From: Pogonophryne albipinna
Lineage: Eukaryota; Chordata; Actinopteri; Perciformes; Artedidraconidae
DNA length: 64,000 nt
Reading direction: 5' to 3'
NCBI GenBank assembly: GCA_028583405.1
Contig: JAPTMU010000118.1
Span: forward strand, 399,501 to 463,500
The position numbers and the translations under genes are program-made. This document shows, piece after piece, positions 9,253-20,970 of this stretch; position 1 is the stretch's first letter, and each line of letters starts with the position of its first letter. Below the pieces are notes generated by a model. That model did no database searches. It was not told the DNA's origin and saw only the letters and a list, made by a program, of their open reading frames with translations.

Positions 9253-11693
9253 ATGGCTTGGAGATGCAAACTTTGTGCTGCTGTCTTTGATATAAGGGCA
9301 CAGTTACTTGAACATTATCGCTTGAATCATAGCAACTGTTCCTCAGTAACTCCATTGCCTTGTTTCTATGATGACTGTATCTGCACATTTCAGTCAGTAA
9401 ATGCATTGAAAATACATTTAACACGGTTGCATACAGTTGAGCCTAGTGAAAATCAGATGGGAAGTGTGTCATTCATCTGTCCTGTGTGTGGGTTCAAGCA
9501 AGCATTCAATGATAAAAGTCTTCTTGGTCATTTAAGGACACATTTAAAACAACATGAGATGGTGGATTGTCCATTCAAAGATTGTCACTACCGTACTAAT
9601 GTGTATTCCTCCTTCAATGCCCACAAAAGTAGGCATCATCCAGACTGTGCTGTCTCAGATTTCAAGAATGAGATTGTTTTGACAGACACTGACAGCCAAC
9701 CAATGCTAAGTCAAGTAGATTCTGATGAGGGATGTACCTCTCAGACTTCTGCTGAGCTTCATGCTCCTGAGTGTAATACTCCTGAGGAAAGAGATGATAC
9801 TGGTGAATTGCGAGTTCAATTAAGAGACAATCTGGCTTCATTGTTTCTGAAAATGCAGTGTGTTCTTCATGTATCAGAGATGGCTATACAGGACATAGTT
9901 GAAAACTTGACACAAATATTTTCTTTGTCCAAACCTCTTGTGAGGGACTCTGTAATCAGGGTTTTTCAAGTGCATGATCAGTTGATCAGTGATGCCCTTC
10001 TTCATGAATAGTAGAATCTATCATGAAAAATAATGTTTTTGTCAGTGCAACTACAGAAGGTGCAGAGCTGTCCACTACTAAGCGAAGGAAAATATTTGTA
10101 AGGAGTAACTACCCTTTGGTAATGCCAGTGCAGTATTATATGGATTCCAGTGGACATACAACAGTGTATGTTCCAATACTACAGATGCTTCAAGCAATGT
10201 TTAAAAATACTGATCTCCTTAACAAGATCCAAGAAGCCAAACCATCGCCTCCTGGAATGTATATGTCTCATGAAGATGGCACATATTTCAAAGAAAATCA
10301 GTTATTGTCAGAAGCAGGAGAGATGAAATTGTCACTGATTTTGTATGTGGATGTCATTGAACTAGCTAACCCTTTAGGCACATCCAGAAAGATCCACAAG
10401 CTTTGTGCAGTATATTGGTTGCTCGCAAATTTGCCCGCTAGGTATCGGTCCAGCCTGCATGTAATACAGCTAGCTCTGCTGTGCAAGGTACCTGATCTGC
10501 AGGCGTGTGGTTATCAACGTGTTCTTTCACCTTTGTTGAAAGACTTGCGCACTCTCGAGCAGGATGGCATTTTCATTGAAAGTGTTGGTCAGTGTATCAG
10601 GGGCACTGTGTTGTGTGTTGCAGCTGATAATTTGGCTGCCCATGGGCCTTGCAGGCTTTGTTCAGTGTTTCCGAGCTCACTATGTCTGCAGATTCTGTTA
10701 CTGCCCTAAAGAGCAGATACAGTCCAGGGAAGTTTCTGAAGCAGAGTTTACCATGAGAACGAGGGCCTGCCATGATCTTCATGTGCAGAATGTTGTGCAA
10801 GGACAAAATGCCACTCACTTTGGTGTTCCAGGAGAGTGTGCTCTCAGCAAGGCTTTGAACCATTTCCATCCCATTACTGGTTTCCCACCAGATATACTTC
10901 ACGACCTGTTTGAGGGTATTGTGCCAGTTGAGTTAGCCTTGTGCATCCGGGAGATGATTCGTCTGAAGTATTTCACTCTTGACTACCTAAACTCACAAAT
11001 TCGCACATTTCCATATCAGCACTCTGATAGGCTTGATAAACCACACCCAATCCCAAAGACTTTTGCGACCAAACTGAGCATGAGATGGCCTGCTGTTTTT
11101 CCAGTGCCAACTTTTTCCTACGAGGTAGAACTCATACTCGGTGAGGTAAATCTTGCATATCAGAGAACAGGGAAAACTGTAAAGCTATCTCGGGGTCAAA
11201 AGCACAACATCCTTGAGAGCCCTGCTGCCAAAATGCATAGCTTCAAGGCATACCCCAATGATAAGGAAGTTGCAATGGTGGCATAATCACTTGTCACCAA
11301 GCATCCTAGTCTAAAAGAGCCAGGATCTCAGACGGGTATGGCTGGAATAATAGTCTGAAGTACAAGATGGGGAACTTCCGCACTAAATTAAGTCGAGCAG
11401 GATTTCAGGAGGTAGCTGTAAATTCTGGGAATGAAAATTCTGCTTTGCTGAGGTTGTTACCCCTTATGGTAGGAAGTAAAGTCCCTGAAGGAGATGAAGC
11501 ATGGGCCATATTATTAGACCTTAAAGAAATTGTGCAACTGGTTTTGTCGCCATCTTTCACAGAGGAATCCATCCAGTACATGCAGACTAAAATAAGTGAT
11601 CACAGACAGGGTCTTCAAACAGTCTTTCCAGACTTTAAGCTCCGACCCAAGCATCATTATGTTGAGCACTACCCAGAACTGCACATTGCCTGA
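9253..11693 (+). pseudogene. CACTA/EnSpm-like transposase with C2H2 zinc fingers, broken
   Basis: The start ATGGCTTGG is chosen because it opens directly on a zinc finger (WRCKLCAAVF...H-x5-H). Further C2H2 motifs (CFYDDC, CPVCGF, CPFKDCHYR) fill residues ~1-140. A linker follows, then a domain I read as Transposase_21-like: YVDVIELANPLG, CVAADNLAAHG and PPDILHDLFEGIVP hold the likely acidic residues. Frameshifts lie near 10010 and 10646. From 11082 to 11431 the gene is interrupted by a copy of a segment of the neighbouring SAMD3-like ORF. It then resumes with LLRLLPLMVGSKVPEGDEAW and ends KLRPKHHYVEHYPELHIA. The superfamily is my best reading of the motifs; other DDE families are possible. 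The SAMD3-like gene lies 57 bp downstream on the same strand. Confidence 0.65.
11082..11431 (+). repeat. 350-bp segment duplicated from 12061-12410 into the transposase ORF
   Basis: The two stretches are 979 bp apart and differ at only about two visible positions (CCTGCTGCC against CTTGCAGCC). The copy at 12061 sits naturally within the SAMD3-like ORF. Here it lies inside the transposase, breaking it after TFATKLSM. Both copies carry the same in-frame TAA after VAMVA. Confidence 0.9.
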
Positions 11694-11749
11694 CTTTCGT
11701 GTTGCCAAACTGAATGTTCCTGTTATTCTCTTCTTTTAATTAATAGGAA

Positions 11750-12699
11750 ATGGCGGCCCAAACCTACTTTCTTCATGTCCATACCTCAATGTACATAGTC
11801 AGGAAGATGACTTTATCTTCATGTCCAGAATCAGTGGATGAGCTAAAAACCCTGATAAAAGACAAGTTTAAGCTAGACTTTGACTTTAGCTTATCCTACA
11901 AAGATCCAGACTTTGACGGGCAGTTATGTTCCCTTGTAGACATTGAGGAGCTTCCATTAAAGGCTGTATTGACAGTTATAAGGTCTGAGAGTGATGCCAG
12001 TTCAGTAGCATCAGATGAGACAATAATATTGCCCTATGCCATGACTCCAGAGAGGGCTGAGAGATGGCCTGCTGTTTTTCCAGTGCCAACTTTTTCCTAC
12101 GAGGTAGAACTCATACTCGGTGAGGTAAATCTTGCATATCAGAGAACAGGGAAAACTGTAAAGCTATCTCGGGGTCAAAAGCACAACATCCTTGAGAGCC
12201 TTGCAGCCAAAATGCATAGCTTCAAGGCATACCCCAATGATAAGGAAGTTGCAATGGTGGCATAATCACTTGTCACCAAGCATCCTAGTCTAAAAGAGCC
12301 AGGATCTCAGACGGGTATGGCTGGAATAATAGTCTGAAGTACAAGATGGGGAACTTCCGCACTAAATTAAGTCGAGCAGGATTTCAGGAGGTAGCTGTAA
12401 ATTCTGGGAAGAGGAGTTAAAACAATCCAGACAAACAAGCTCCCCACACTAACATCAAAAGACCAAAGAGGGCAGAGGTGAATTTCTTGCCTAATTTCCC
12501 ACTCGGTGAAGATGTTACAAGCCTTGAGCGATTGAGACTCCAAATGGTAGAGGAAGTTAAGATGAGAAATAAAAACCATCCCTTGATTGCAAAGTTAATG
12601 TAGACTACCTTTGCCCTGCGGCGCAATGAGATCATCAATGATGAGCTACCTGTTGGAGAGATCCTGGAACGCTGGCCTGCCTTGACAATGGAGTCACAG
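11750..12699 (+). pseudogene. SAMD3-like second ORF of the CACTA-like element, broken
   Basis: It opens MAAQTYFLHVHTSMYIVRKM, with a PB1/ubiquitin-like segment over residues ~10-85. The segment RWPAVFPVPTFSYEVELILG... LSRGQKHNILE follows, then FLPNFPLGEDVTSLERLRLQ and FALRRNEIINDELPV, as in fish proteins annotated SAMD3-like. TAA at about 12263 replaces a sense codon, a frameshift lies near 12315, and TAG at 12600-12602 replaces the usual glutamine. The last exon-like end is GAGTCACAG|GTGAAA at 12699. Known relatives accompany this transposase type; their function is not established. The entire downstream exon is missing. Confidence 0.6.
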
Positions 12700-12984
12700 G
12701 TGAAAATATTTTAGATATTACAACTATATAATAATTTTGTGTGCCTTTGTCACTGATAACTTTGGCATGTTTACTCAGATTTAGCATGTCATGTTTCTGT
12801 TTATCTCTGCTGCCTTCAGTCCACATATACATTGTACTGTGAATTCAAAATCACGAGGGAGGCAAAGAGGAGGCAAATCCTACTTTGATTGAGCCAAGTA
12901 TCTCTGGTGTTTTATTTTATTTTGTTTTTTAGCCCCTCATGCTATAATCATGTGTATTTTCTCCATTCCTGTTTATGTGTCTTC
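12700..12984. other. Remnant after the SAMD3-like exon; no gene seen
   Basis: The sequence begins as an intron would after the donor at 12700 and is AT-rich. The short purine-rich stretch at 12845-12895 is not recognised. L2-type LINE sequence starts near 12985, though its exact 5' edge is unclear. Confidence 0.35.
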
Positions 12985-13253
12985 TCGTAATTATCACTGG
13001 CCCCGTGTATCTCCTAATCGATATAACCGACCTGCTCTCGTCTATCCCACATGCTCCACTGAGATCCAACATCTAGTTACAGGCGGCCTGTGGAACTGCC
13101 AGTCAGCTGTTCCTAAGGCTGACTTCATCTCTGGCTACGCCTCCCTGCAGTCTCTGGATTTCCTTGCTCTCACTGAGACCTGGATTACTCCATCCAACAC
13201 ATCCACCCCAGCAGCTCTCTCCACAGCATATTCCTTCTCCCATACACCCTGAC
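12985..13253 (+). pseudogene. L2-type LINE, piece 1: start of endonuclease
   Basis: The frame reads ...GGLWNCQSAVPKADFI and LDFLALTETWITPS. The N-C-Q-S...K and ALTETW blocks are the first motifs of the APE-type endonuclease of L2/Maui LINEs; the E of TETW is the metal-binding glutamate. The ORF1 region upstream is absent, as in most 5'-truncated LINEs. It stops at 13253 where a hAT has inserted, duplicating ACCCTGAC, and resumes at 16984. Confidence 0.8.
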
Positions 13254-14627
13254 CAGGGGCGTCGCCTGGACCTGGAAACATTCGGGGCTTAGCCCACAGT
13301 GGCGGCGCTACAGTCAAATTTTCTACTGCAAGACTCTCCACACGCAGATACACAATTGCGCCATCTGGTGTCACAAACGTGTGCCTGCATTAGCTTTGTT
13401 ACGGCAATGGATTGTGGGAGATTCTCATAGCACGTGAGGATCTCTTGAGGGTAAGGTGCCTGTATTATGTCGGTGGACAAAATGTATGTTTTTTTTATTA
13501 GGACGTCACAATAACATACGTGACCCGCTCTATCGAAATCAGTCGGAAGTCGCAACGGCTCATTTCAAAATAAACGTGGATTTACGTAAAAAACTATTTT
13601 TTCAGGGTTCGGGTGTTTTGTTTGATTTTAAACAAACAAAGTCTTGGCTTTCAGAATATGAAACTTTTATTTCCAAAATCACACGATAACTACATTTTTG
13701 AAGCTTGTAAAGGGACGAAGACAGGCACCTCTCACTCGCAATCTGCTCTTCCGCAATCTGCCCCCCCTCCCTCCGGCTGAAATTATGAATGTAAGGCGTA
13801 TAGTAATCATAGATAACACGGCAGGGTCCGTTACAGTTTGTTTTCATCTGATTTCAATTAAACAACGTCTTGGCTTTCAGAATATTAAACTTGTTTCGGC
13901 AAATTCAGATGATAAATACAACTTTCAAGCTTGTAACGGCATAATTACAAGCGGAGAACGGAGTAACTTAACGTCACAGCAGGCATAACAACAGCCGGTG
14001 TTTCTCGTGAGTGTTTTCCCCGGGAAACAAACACAATACACACAAACGCAAAATTACACAAATACACACACACACGTATACACACACTCGCGAGCTTCCC
14101 CTCCAAACGAAAATATCTTCCCTCCGTAGTATTTTGATCATTTGCTCCGCTAATAATCAATCAGATCGATGGATTCCAGAGAAGAGGAAACTTTGAAGGC
14201 CTTTTTCTCAAAATGATGACTCGGTGACAGTCATTATATAATGTGACATATTTCGCTTAATATTTGGAGTACAAAAACAATCCGGATATCATTAGAAAGC
14301 TAGGAATCTCCTCTTTCCAACAGTGTATACAACACAAAATGTGTCTTCGGGTCAATGCGACTGATTTCCATGGAGCAGGTCACATACTGTTGTGTTTGTT
14401 TAGTTTAATGTTAATTGTTTAATGCTCCCAGTCACAGCAACATGTTTTTTGTGTGATTGGCTATTTGTTTTATTTGATTTATCAACGTGATCATCAATAG
14501 CTAATCTGAGCTAATAAGCTAATGTGAGCAGCATGGTGCTATTTCTCCAACAGAACCCAGCTCACGTGTCCTTTTATGCTGTCCATTGAAATGCAGGTAT
14601 GTGAGTTTTGTACACCATGTTTTATGT

Positions 14628-15123
14628 TTAATGTTTCACATTGCTCCACATGATGCATTGAAAGTCTTCTATGTTTCTACTCTTCTTCCTCTGTGTCACA
14701 GTTTCAGGAATATCAAGATCATTGCACAGGGCCTTGGTCTTGTCATAGACCTCATGTGCTTTCTCGTTACTTTGGTAACTTTTCAGTGTGTTCTCAACTG
14801 CTGTTTTGTAATCTACTGCCTGCACCAAGTCAATTGTTTCATTCTGCAGGTATTTGTGCAGGCCCTGAGTAGTTGAGAGCAGTGTCTGGAACATGACAAG
14901 CATGTAGATGGTACTGAATTTTAAAAGCTTGCTTTCCAGTCCCTTTGCTAGAGGGGCTGAAAGGCTCCCTAAAGTCTTGATCAAAGCAGGGAGGTTTTTG
15001 ACATGCCCAGTGAACAAGTTGTTTGTCCCCTACCTCTAGCTGTTTCTGAAATGTTTGCCATCTCTGATGGTGGACAAGAGATGTGGAGAAGAAAGAGTAG
15101 AGACACTCCAGGAGATCAACGCA
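14628..15123 (-). pseudogene. hAT (MYM-type) transposase middle fragment
   Basis: Read on the minus strand, it begins CVDLLECLYSFFSTSLVHHQ then RWQTFQKQL, and after a frameshift near 15020 continues STIYMLVMFQTLLSTTQGLH, LQNETIDLVQAVDYKTAVEN and ALCNDLDIPE before a stretch of basic residues (RKKSR). These blocks fit the region between the second catalytic aspartate and the C-terminal domain in zinc-finger MYM-type hAT transposases. The first D region, final E and dimerisation domain are not seen. It lies inside the 13254-16983 hAT in the same orientation as the N-terminal piece at 15630-15959. Confidence 0.75.
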
Positions 15124-15629
15124 GGTATGTGAGTTTTGTACACCAGTTTGTATAAGTTTAATGTTTCACATTGCTTGTGAAAAATATACTACCACTATAC
15201 GATCACTGATGTTTTGTTGTTGACTGGACACTTATTTTGTAAAAGAGATAGCATGTGAGGATCTCTTAAGCAATGCAGCTCACGTGTCCTTTGTATATGC
15301 TGTCCATTGAAATGCAGGAAAGTAATCACCAGCTCTGAGTGATCTGTTGCCGAGGGGACACTACACCGGAGTTACATAAGCAGAGATAAAGTGCTATTTT
15401 GGGGGGAACTCACCTCCTCTGGGGTCCCCCAGGAAGATTTTTTTTAAATATTGAAGTTAAAAGCATCAATCTTGTGCACTTTGAGAGCAACATCAAGAGA
15501 TATGGATACATCTCTCAACACCCATATGTAAAAAAAAATCTCAGAATCAGAAACGGGTTTATTATTTAAAAACACTTCATTTTCCAATTAAATCATAAAC
15601 TATGTCAAATTATTAGAAGTTGTTAGTAA

Positions 15630-15959
15630 TCAGATTAAACAGAAAAAAGGGATGGAAGGAGGACATAATAATCCCTCATCACTTGCTGTTTGCGGTTGAA
15701 ATGATCTCTTTTGCTGGCCAAACATGCTGGATGGAAAGCAGTGATGTCTCACTTGCCTTGGCCCTGTATCTGCAGTCCCTAAATCAGTCATGTTACCCAT
15801 TGACTCTTGTCTGTTCTGGTGTTCCTGTTCATTGTTGTCTCCATTGTCGTTCTTGTCTGTTATATCTCCTTCTTGTGTGTCCCTTTCTCCTGTTCTCCTT
15901 TCTTCATCCTCTACTCTGTTTGGCTCATCTGTGATGACTGTGTAGGTAAACACAAACAA
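15630..15959 (-). pseudogene. hAT (MYM-type) transposase N-terminal fragment
   Basis: The minus-strand frame has an acidic, low-complexity start (about 60 residues rich in D, E, N, R) followed by DLGTADTGPRQVRHHCFPS and FGQQKRSFQP. The latter matches the D-x-G-P-x-Q...FP...QKRSF block just before the TTF-type zinc finger in this transposase class. The zinc finger itself is missing: the frame leaves the homology and ends at 15630. The first ATG is not certain to be the true start. Confidence 0.65.
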
Positions 15960-16983
15960 GTATGTAAGTCAATCAGTTTCCAGCTCTGTCAAATAAATGA
16001 ATTTCAAGATACACACATTTGTCTTCATTAAAATGAGTGTCACCACACTGTCACAAAATGTAATACTAACCAATTGAAAATAGTTACATTTACATTGGAA
16101 ACCTCTTGTAGATATCACTGTTAAGAGTAGTTATCTGCCAATAGTACAGAATCATTCCTATACAAATGCAGTTTGAGTAATTCACTTAATATATTCACTT
16201 AACACTTTAATATAGTCATTTTCACTTAATACTCTTAATATAGTCATCTTTCTGCATTCAAAACTAAGGAAAGCTGTACAATTTGACATGATAATGAGAA
16301 AAAAAGGCCTCCGACAATGCAGATAATTTTTTAATCATATCAATTTTAAGATGGGGGTCAAGGCTTGATATTTGGGAGCATAGTGTCCCTTGCCCTCTTT
16401 CAGGAGCCCCACTGGATTAGCTTAGATCTAAAATATTTGTATAAAAAGCTTGTTAGCTGGCTGTCCATCTCATAATGTTCACATAGAAACTAGCTGTCAA
16501 TAGGAAATATCAATCAGAAGAATTATAATTTCATGCAAAAATCTGTCACAAAAAGAGGTTACACATTTAAATTCAGGTGTTGTTATGGCAACGTCAGTGG
16601 TCAAACAGCCACATTTACTGCTGCAAATACGTTCAAACATGCTGTCGACAAGTACAACAGTGGCAACTATGCCACCATTTCAGCTGACTTTTTCTCAGAA
16701 ATACTGTCACATAACATCCATATATTTCAGTGCTAGGTTGATGCTTAGCTAAGCTAACTATGAAACACTTTAACTGACAGGACTCAGGATCAACTGTGTA
16801 CTGTAATGTAGCTTCTAGCTTCATGTGGAACACTGACAGTAAGTCAACATTTCCCAGAGAGCTTTCTTTGAAATCACCAGGTAACGCTAATTAGTATATT
16901 AAGTATTATATTATTGAGGGAGAATTTGTCCGGGGCTAAAGAAAAAACATCCGGGGCTTTGCCTACCCCAGGCGATGCCCATG
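15960..16983. other. 5' region and right end of the 13254-16983 hAT
   Basis: About 1 kb of AT-rich, non-coding sequence lies upstream of the minus-strand transposase. A run of AATATAGTCATTTTCACTTA-like units near 16185-16250 is a degenerate short repeat. The terminal repeat begins near 16930. Confidence 0.5.
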
Positions 16984-17335
16984 ACCCTGACCCACTGGCA
17001 GAGGAGGTGGCACTGGTCTCCTGCTCTCTCCCAAATGGAGCTTTTCCCTCTTCAAGCTACCTAACTTCACTCCTTCCACCTTTGAATTCCATGCCGTCAC
17101 AGTAACCCATCCTATACAATTAACCATTGTTGTTCTCTACCGTCCACCAGGCGCCTTGGGGAACTTCTTGGAGGAATTAGATAATCTCCTCTCACACATC
17201 CCTGAAACTGGCCCTCCCGCTGTACTTCTCGGAGACTTCAACCTCCAGACAGGGAAGACATCTGAACTAACTCTCTCTTTTAACCGCCTTTGCTTTCTCA
17301 CTGTCTCCATCCCCACCAACTCATAAAGCTGGCAA
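16984..17335 (+). pseudogene. L2-type LINE, piece 2: endonuclease middle
   Basis: The frame continues from piece 1 as PTGRGGGTGLLLSPKW, IVVLYRPPGALGNFLEELDN and AVLLGDFNLQTGK. YRPP and GDFN are APE endonuclease motifs; D and N of GDFN are catalytic. The frame is open for about 110 codons. It breaks at 17335, where the next hAT has duplicated GCTGGCAA, and the DNA resumes at 19436. The RGGGTGLL block is characteristic of fish L2/Maui elements. Confidence 0.85.
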
Positions 17336-19435
17336 CAGAGACGTGCACACATAGACTCTAGGTAGTGCTTGAGCACCTGCCCGTTTTGCCCTCTGGACAG
17401 CAATGTGCCCTTTTGAAAGTTCGTTTTTTACAGTTTTTTTTTTTTTTTTTTTTTACAGTGTACTGTATGTTGCTCATGGTAACATCGATCAATTCTGGAG
17501 TAAAAGCTTCTAATATATACAACAATGCCCCAAATGCGCGTTGTAATTTTGTCAGACATCCCCACACGTGCCCCGCGGCAGCCCCTCCCTTCCCTGCTCT
17601 CAACGTGAACGTGCAGCGCGCAGAGCTGACAGTCAGTCACTCAGTCAGACAGGCCACGGCGGGTGTGTGGTGCAGCAGCACGCAGCAACACGATTAAAAG
17701 TGCCCTAGTGACGACCAAGTAAGTAACCACCAGGTAACAAATACAACGAGTGTATTGTTTAATCCCCTAAATCAGATGCCAAACTAAACGATACAGGGTT
17801 CGTACGGTCATTGAAAACCTGGAAAAGTCATGGAAATTCTAAATGCAAATTCCAGGTCCTGGAAAAGTTATGGAAACAATATTTTTCCCAAAGTTTTTGA
17901 AAAGTCATGGAAATGTAACTAAAGTTGCGTCAAATATAATTTACATTTGATCTAATCGCCGAAATAATCTGCGGTCGCGAGCTGTTATGTGCCATATGAC
18001 GCGCATGGTGTTATTTTTTAATATATGAAGCGCGAGCTGTGTGCTCGAGTCTTCTTGCCTGTCGGGCCGGCTGAACTCTGCTGCTCCGGGATGAGGGTCA
18101 GCTACATTATCTACGGTGTGTTCGTTAACTATGCGGAGTCACTGTGGCACAGACTGAGCCGCTGGTGAACAGCTGTTAGAACAGGCCGTTCAGGTGTTCA
18201 GAGCAGAGCAGCAGAGCGTGATGTGAACTGAAAATCTGTCGCAATATCATTTAAGGAATCGTTAAGCTAGCTAGCTAGCTAGCATTGTCACTATCTGCTA
18301 ACGTTAGCTTTAGCCTTCGTTTTCTAATAGTTTTTTTCATAGGCTATTAACAGAGGTGGTTTAAGTATAGAGATTGTACTAGAGTAAAAGTAGAAGTACT
18401 CAGATCTTGTACTTTAGTAGAAGTACTCAGATCTTGTAGCCTACTTAATAAAAGTAGAAGTACTCAGTTCTTGTACTTGAGTAAAAGTAGAAGTACTCAG
18501 ATCTTGTACTTGAGTAAAAGTAGAAGTACTCAGATCTTGTACTTGAGTAAAAGTAGAAGTACTCAGATCTTGTACTTGAATAAAAGTAGAAGTACCAGAG
18601 AATACTCTGTTACAGTAAAAGTCCTGCATTCAAAATGTTCCTCAAGTGAAAGTAGAAAAGTATTATAAAAATACTAAGAGGCATGAAAATACATTTTCAA
18701 AATGCTCAACAGTGCTGCCAAAATTATAAACTGACTGCTACACAATTAAAATAAATGCTTTTATATATTTCTATTAGATGTAACTCTTTGGCGTTTCTGT
18801 TATTATTACCTGCTGCTTTAGTTGTTCTGACTGCTAAAATCCTCTGTTATTCCTCATTTTAAAGCCGATATTCCGTGGGGTCGGGGTGCTCGGATCCTTG
18901 TCACCTTTTTCATACCTGATGAGTTTGCATCCCTGACTACAGTTGCTTTAGCGTGTAGAAGCTAGTAAGCCTACTATTTGATTTGTTTTAGATAGGCATC
19001 TGCATCAGACAGCATATGGTTATTGAAATAAATATATATGCAATTACGACATACAAGATGTGCCTTTAATAAATCTCACACTACTAAGGCAGCCGGCGGT
19101 TCCACCAGGGGCGTCAATCCCGGGGGGGGGGGGTTTCGTACCCCCCTAGCTTCAGATTGGACCCCCCTAAGTCATTTATAATAATACAAATAAATGTTAA
19201 AATAATTAATTTTTTGATAATAAATCAGTAAAATCAGGCAAAAATAAGAAAATAACATAACCCTAACCTAACCCTAAAACCGAAATAAAGTAACCAAAAA
19301 CCGAAAAGAAACTAACAAATTTTTGCGCACAATTTCGGAGCGCACAATTTCGGCGCGACCGCCACGACGACTCAGAAGGTGCCCTTTTTTTTTCTCTTGA
19401 GCACCTGCCCCTATACATGTCTGTGCACGCCACTG
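17336..19435. mobile_element. hAT element (2.1 kb) inside the L2 LINE
   Basis: The exact 8-bp duplication GCTGGCAA is at 17328-17335 and 19436-19443. The left end, CAGAGACGTGCACACAT, pairs with the inverse of ATGTCTGTGCACGCCACTG, and further in CTTGAGCACCTGCCC is present at both ends in inverted order. No transposase is readable. It carries later arrivals: a CAGGGTTCGTACGGTCATTG terminal fragment near 17798, a minisatellite at 18393-18595, and a CAGGGGCGTCAATCCCG fragment near 19107. Confidence 0.9.
18393..18595. repeat. Minisatellite, ~33-bp unit
   Basis: AAGTAGAAGTACTCAGATCT and TGTACTTGAGTAA alternate for about six copies, with one shortened spacing near 18440. Both strands give short open repeats that are not genes. 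Confidence 0.9.
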
Positions 19436-19467
19436 GCTGGCAATGTCCTTGATCTCATATTCTCAAG
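19436..19467 (+). pseudogene. L2-type LINE, piece 3 (24 bp plus duplication)
   Basis: After the repeated GCTGGCAA the sequence TGTCCTTGATCTCATATTC encodes NVLDLIFS, the next endonuclease residues after the H-K-A-G motif of piece 2. Another hAT begins at 19468. Confidence 0.75.
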
Positions 19468-20640
19468 CAGGGTCGCCCCTGGCCAACTTGGGGCCCCAAG
19501 CGACATTGTGAGATGAGGCCCCCCCCCCCCCCCAACCGACAGGAGTGAAAAAAAATGTTTTGGAAACAAAGTAGGCTACTTTGCAAATATAATTCCTGTT
19601 TATTATTATTATCAACAACACAGTTACTTTTTTATACAGTGAGGTAAATGGTAAATGTGCATGTATGTCGTTCAGTATGCGTTTACAGGTGAATACGTCT
19701 GCATTTCCTGCCAAATACTAGCCTCAAAAAGATTAAAATATAATTAATGCAAATAAACTACTTCTACTAATAATAATAATCATCATAATCAATTCAATAA
19801 TATAAATACTATATTATTTTATTATAATATAGTTGTAATATAGTTAATACAATATATAGTCTACCTTATTACATACTGATATTTCTTAAATCTGTATTCT
19901 AGTTCCCTCTGTCAGCAATGTATCAACAACTACACACACATTGCTATCAGTATTTCTCTGTGTTGTGGTTGACATGATGATGACTGTTAGGAGTTAAGGG
20001 GAGAGGCTGAGCATCACCATGAAATGTGCAAATTGACATAAAAATGAATAAAAGGGGAAAAAAATGCTCCATGTTTTTTAGGCTGTAAACTTTAACTGTT
20101 ATGTAGGCCAACTAGACAGAGAGTGTATTACTCTTCCTCCTGTACATTAGCAGATAAGAGGCATAGCATACTTGAATGAATGGTAAATAAAGAATGCTGG
20201 AAATAACTGCATCTCCATTAGCCTATATGCTATGCAGAGACTGCCTTCTTCATGTCGTGAATTGCAGCAGATGTTTTAATATGGCAATTGGCAATTTGAC
20301 TTATACAACATTCGCAAGTTGTAAATTTGACTCATACAATAACCCACCTTCGATTGATGCTCTAGTTTCTTCATGTTTTGTTGTTTTTCCCTCTTGCTTG
20401 CGCCGGACTGAAACTGTCTTTTCACCGACATCTCTTCACCTGCACTAGTGGCCGTATCAAAGCTGTGATTGGTCAGATGTCGATTCATTGCAACAGTGTC
20501 GGGTTACAGACGTGCTCCCCTTGTCACCTCTCACTCTCGCGGGGGGTGCGCGGAGAACTGAGCACAGCAGCTGAGGCCCTCTGGGCAAGGCGGGGCCCCA
20601 TGCAGCCTGCGTGATTGGCCTGTAGGGAGGGGCGGCCCTG
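19468..20640. mobile_element. hAT element (1.17 kb) inside the L2 LINE
   Basis: The exact 8-bp duplication TTCTCAAG is at 19460-19467 and 20641-20648. Ends are CAGGGTCGCCCCTGGCC and the inverse of AGGGAGGGGCGGCCCTG. The same family as the 222-bp element at 5069-5290. Non-coding; a C-run lies at 19518-19533. Confidence 0.92.
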
Positions 20641-20970
20641 TTCTCAAGCAACTGCTCTACTTCTAACCTCTCTGTAAACCCGCTCCACACCTCGGATCAC
20701 TTCTTCATTTCATTCTCTCTACCCCTCTCCAAACATAACAAACTAATCTCTTCTAATTCTGCACCTGTCCGCCGCAACCTTCGTTCCCTCTCCCCCTCTA
20801 CCCTTGCCTCATCGGTGCTCTCAGCCCTCCCTTCCTCCTGCCTCCAAACTCTGCTGCAGAAACTCTACTCTCTCATCCTCTCTGGACTCTCTTTGTCCTC
20901 TCACATCTCGGCAGGCTCGTCAGTCCCCTCCTGCTCCCTGGCTAAATGACGCACTGCGTGCTAATAGAAC
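20641..20970 (+). pseudogene. L2-type LINE, piece 4: end of endonuclease
   Basis: The frame continues NCSTSNLSVNPLHTSDHFFI, where SDHF is the last APE endonuclease motif (catalytic D and H). A C- and T-rich, serine/leucine-rich linker follows to 20970. Stops appear after SCSLAK. The next hAT interrupts it, duplicating AATAGAAC. Confidence 0.82.

Larger units (their letters stand above)
13254..16983 (-). mobile_element. hAT element (3.7 kb) inside the L2 LINE
   Basis: The 8-bp duplication ACCCTGAC is exact at 13246-13253 and 16984-16991. Ends are CAGGGGCGTCGCCTGG and the inverse of CCAGGCGATGCCCATG (last bases decayed); further in, CGGGGCTTAGCCC is echoed by CGGGGCTTTGCC. Two fragments of its own transposase lie on the minus strand. 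Repeats inside it, at 14564-14650, 15119-15178 and 15278-15326, share blocks with each other. Confidence 0.85.

Noticed and set aside
18393..18595. Evenly spaced repeats resembling a CRISPR array
   Set aside because: The whole unit repeats with no unique spacers, in a eukaryotic transposon. It is a minisatellite.
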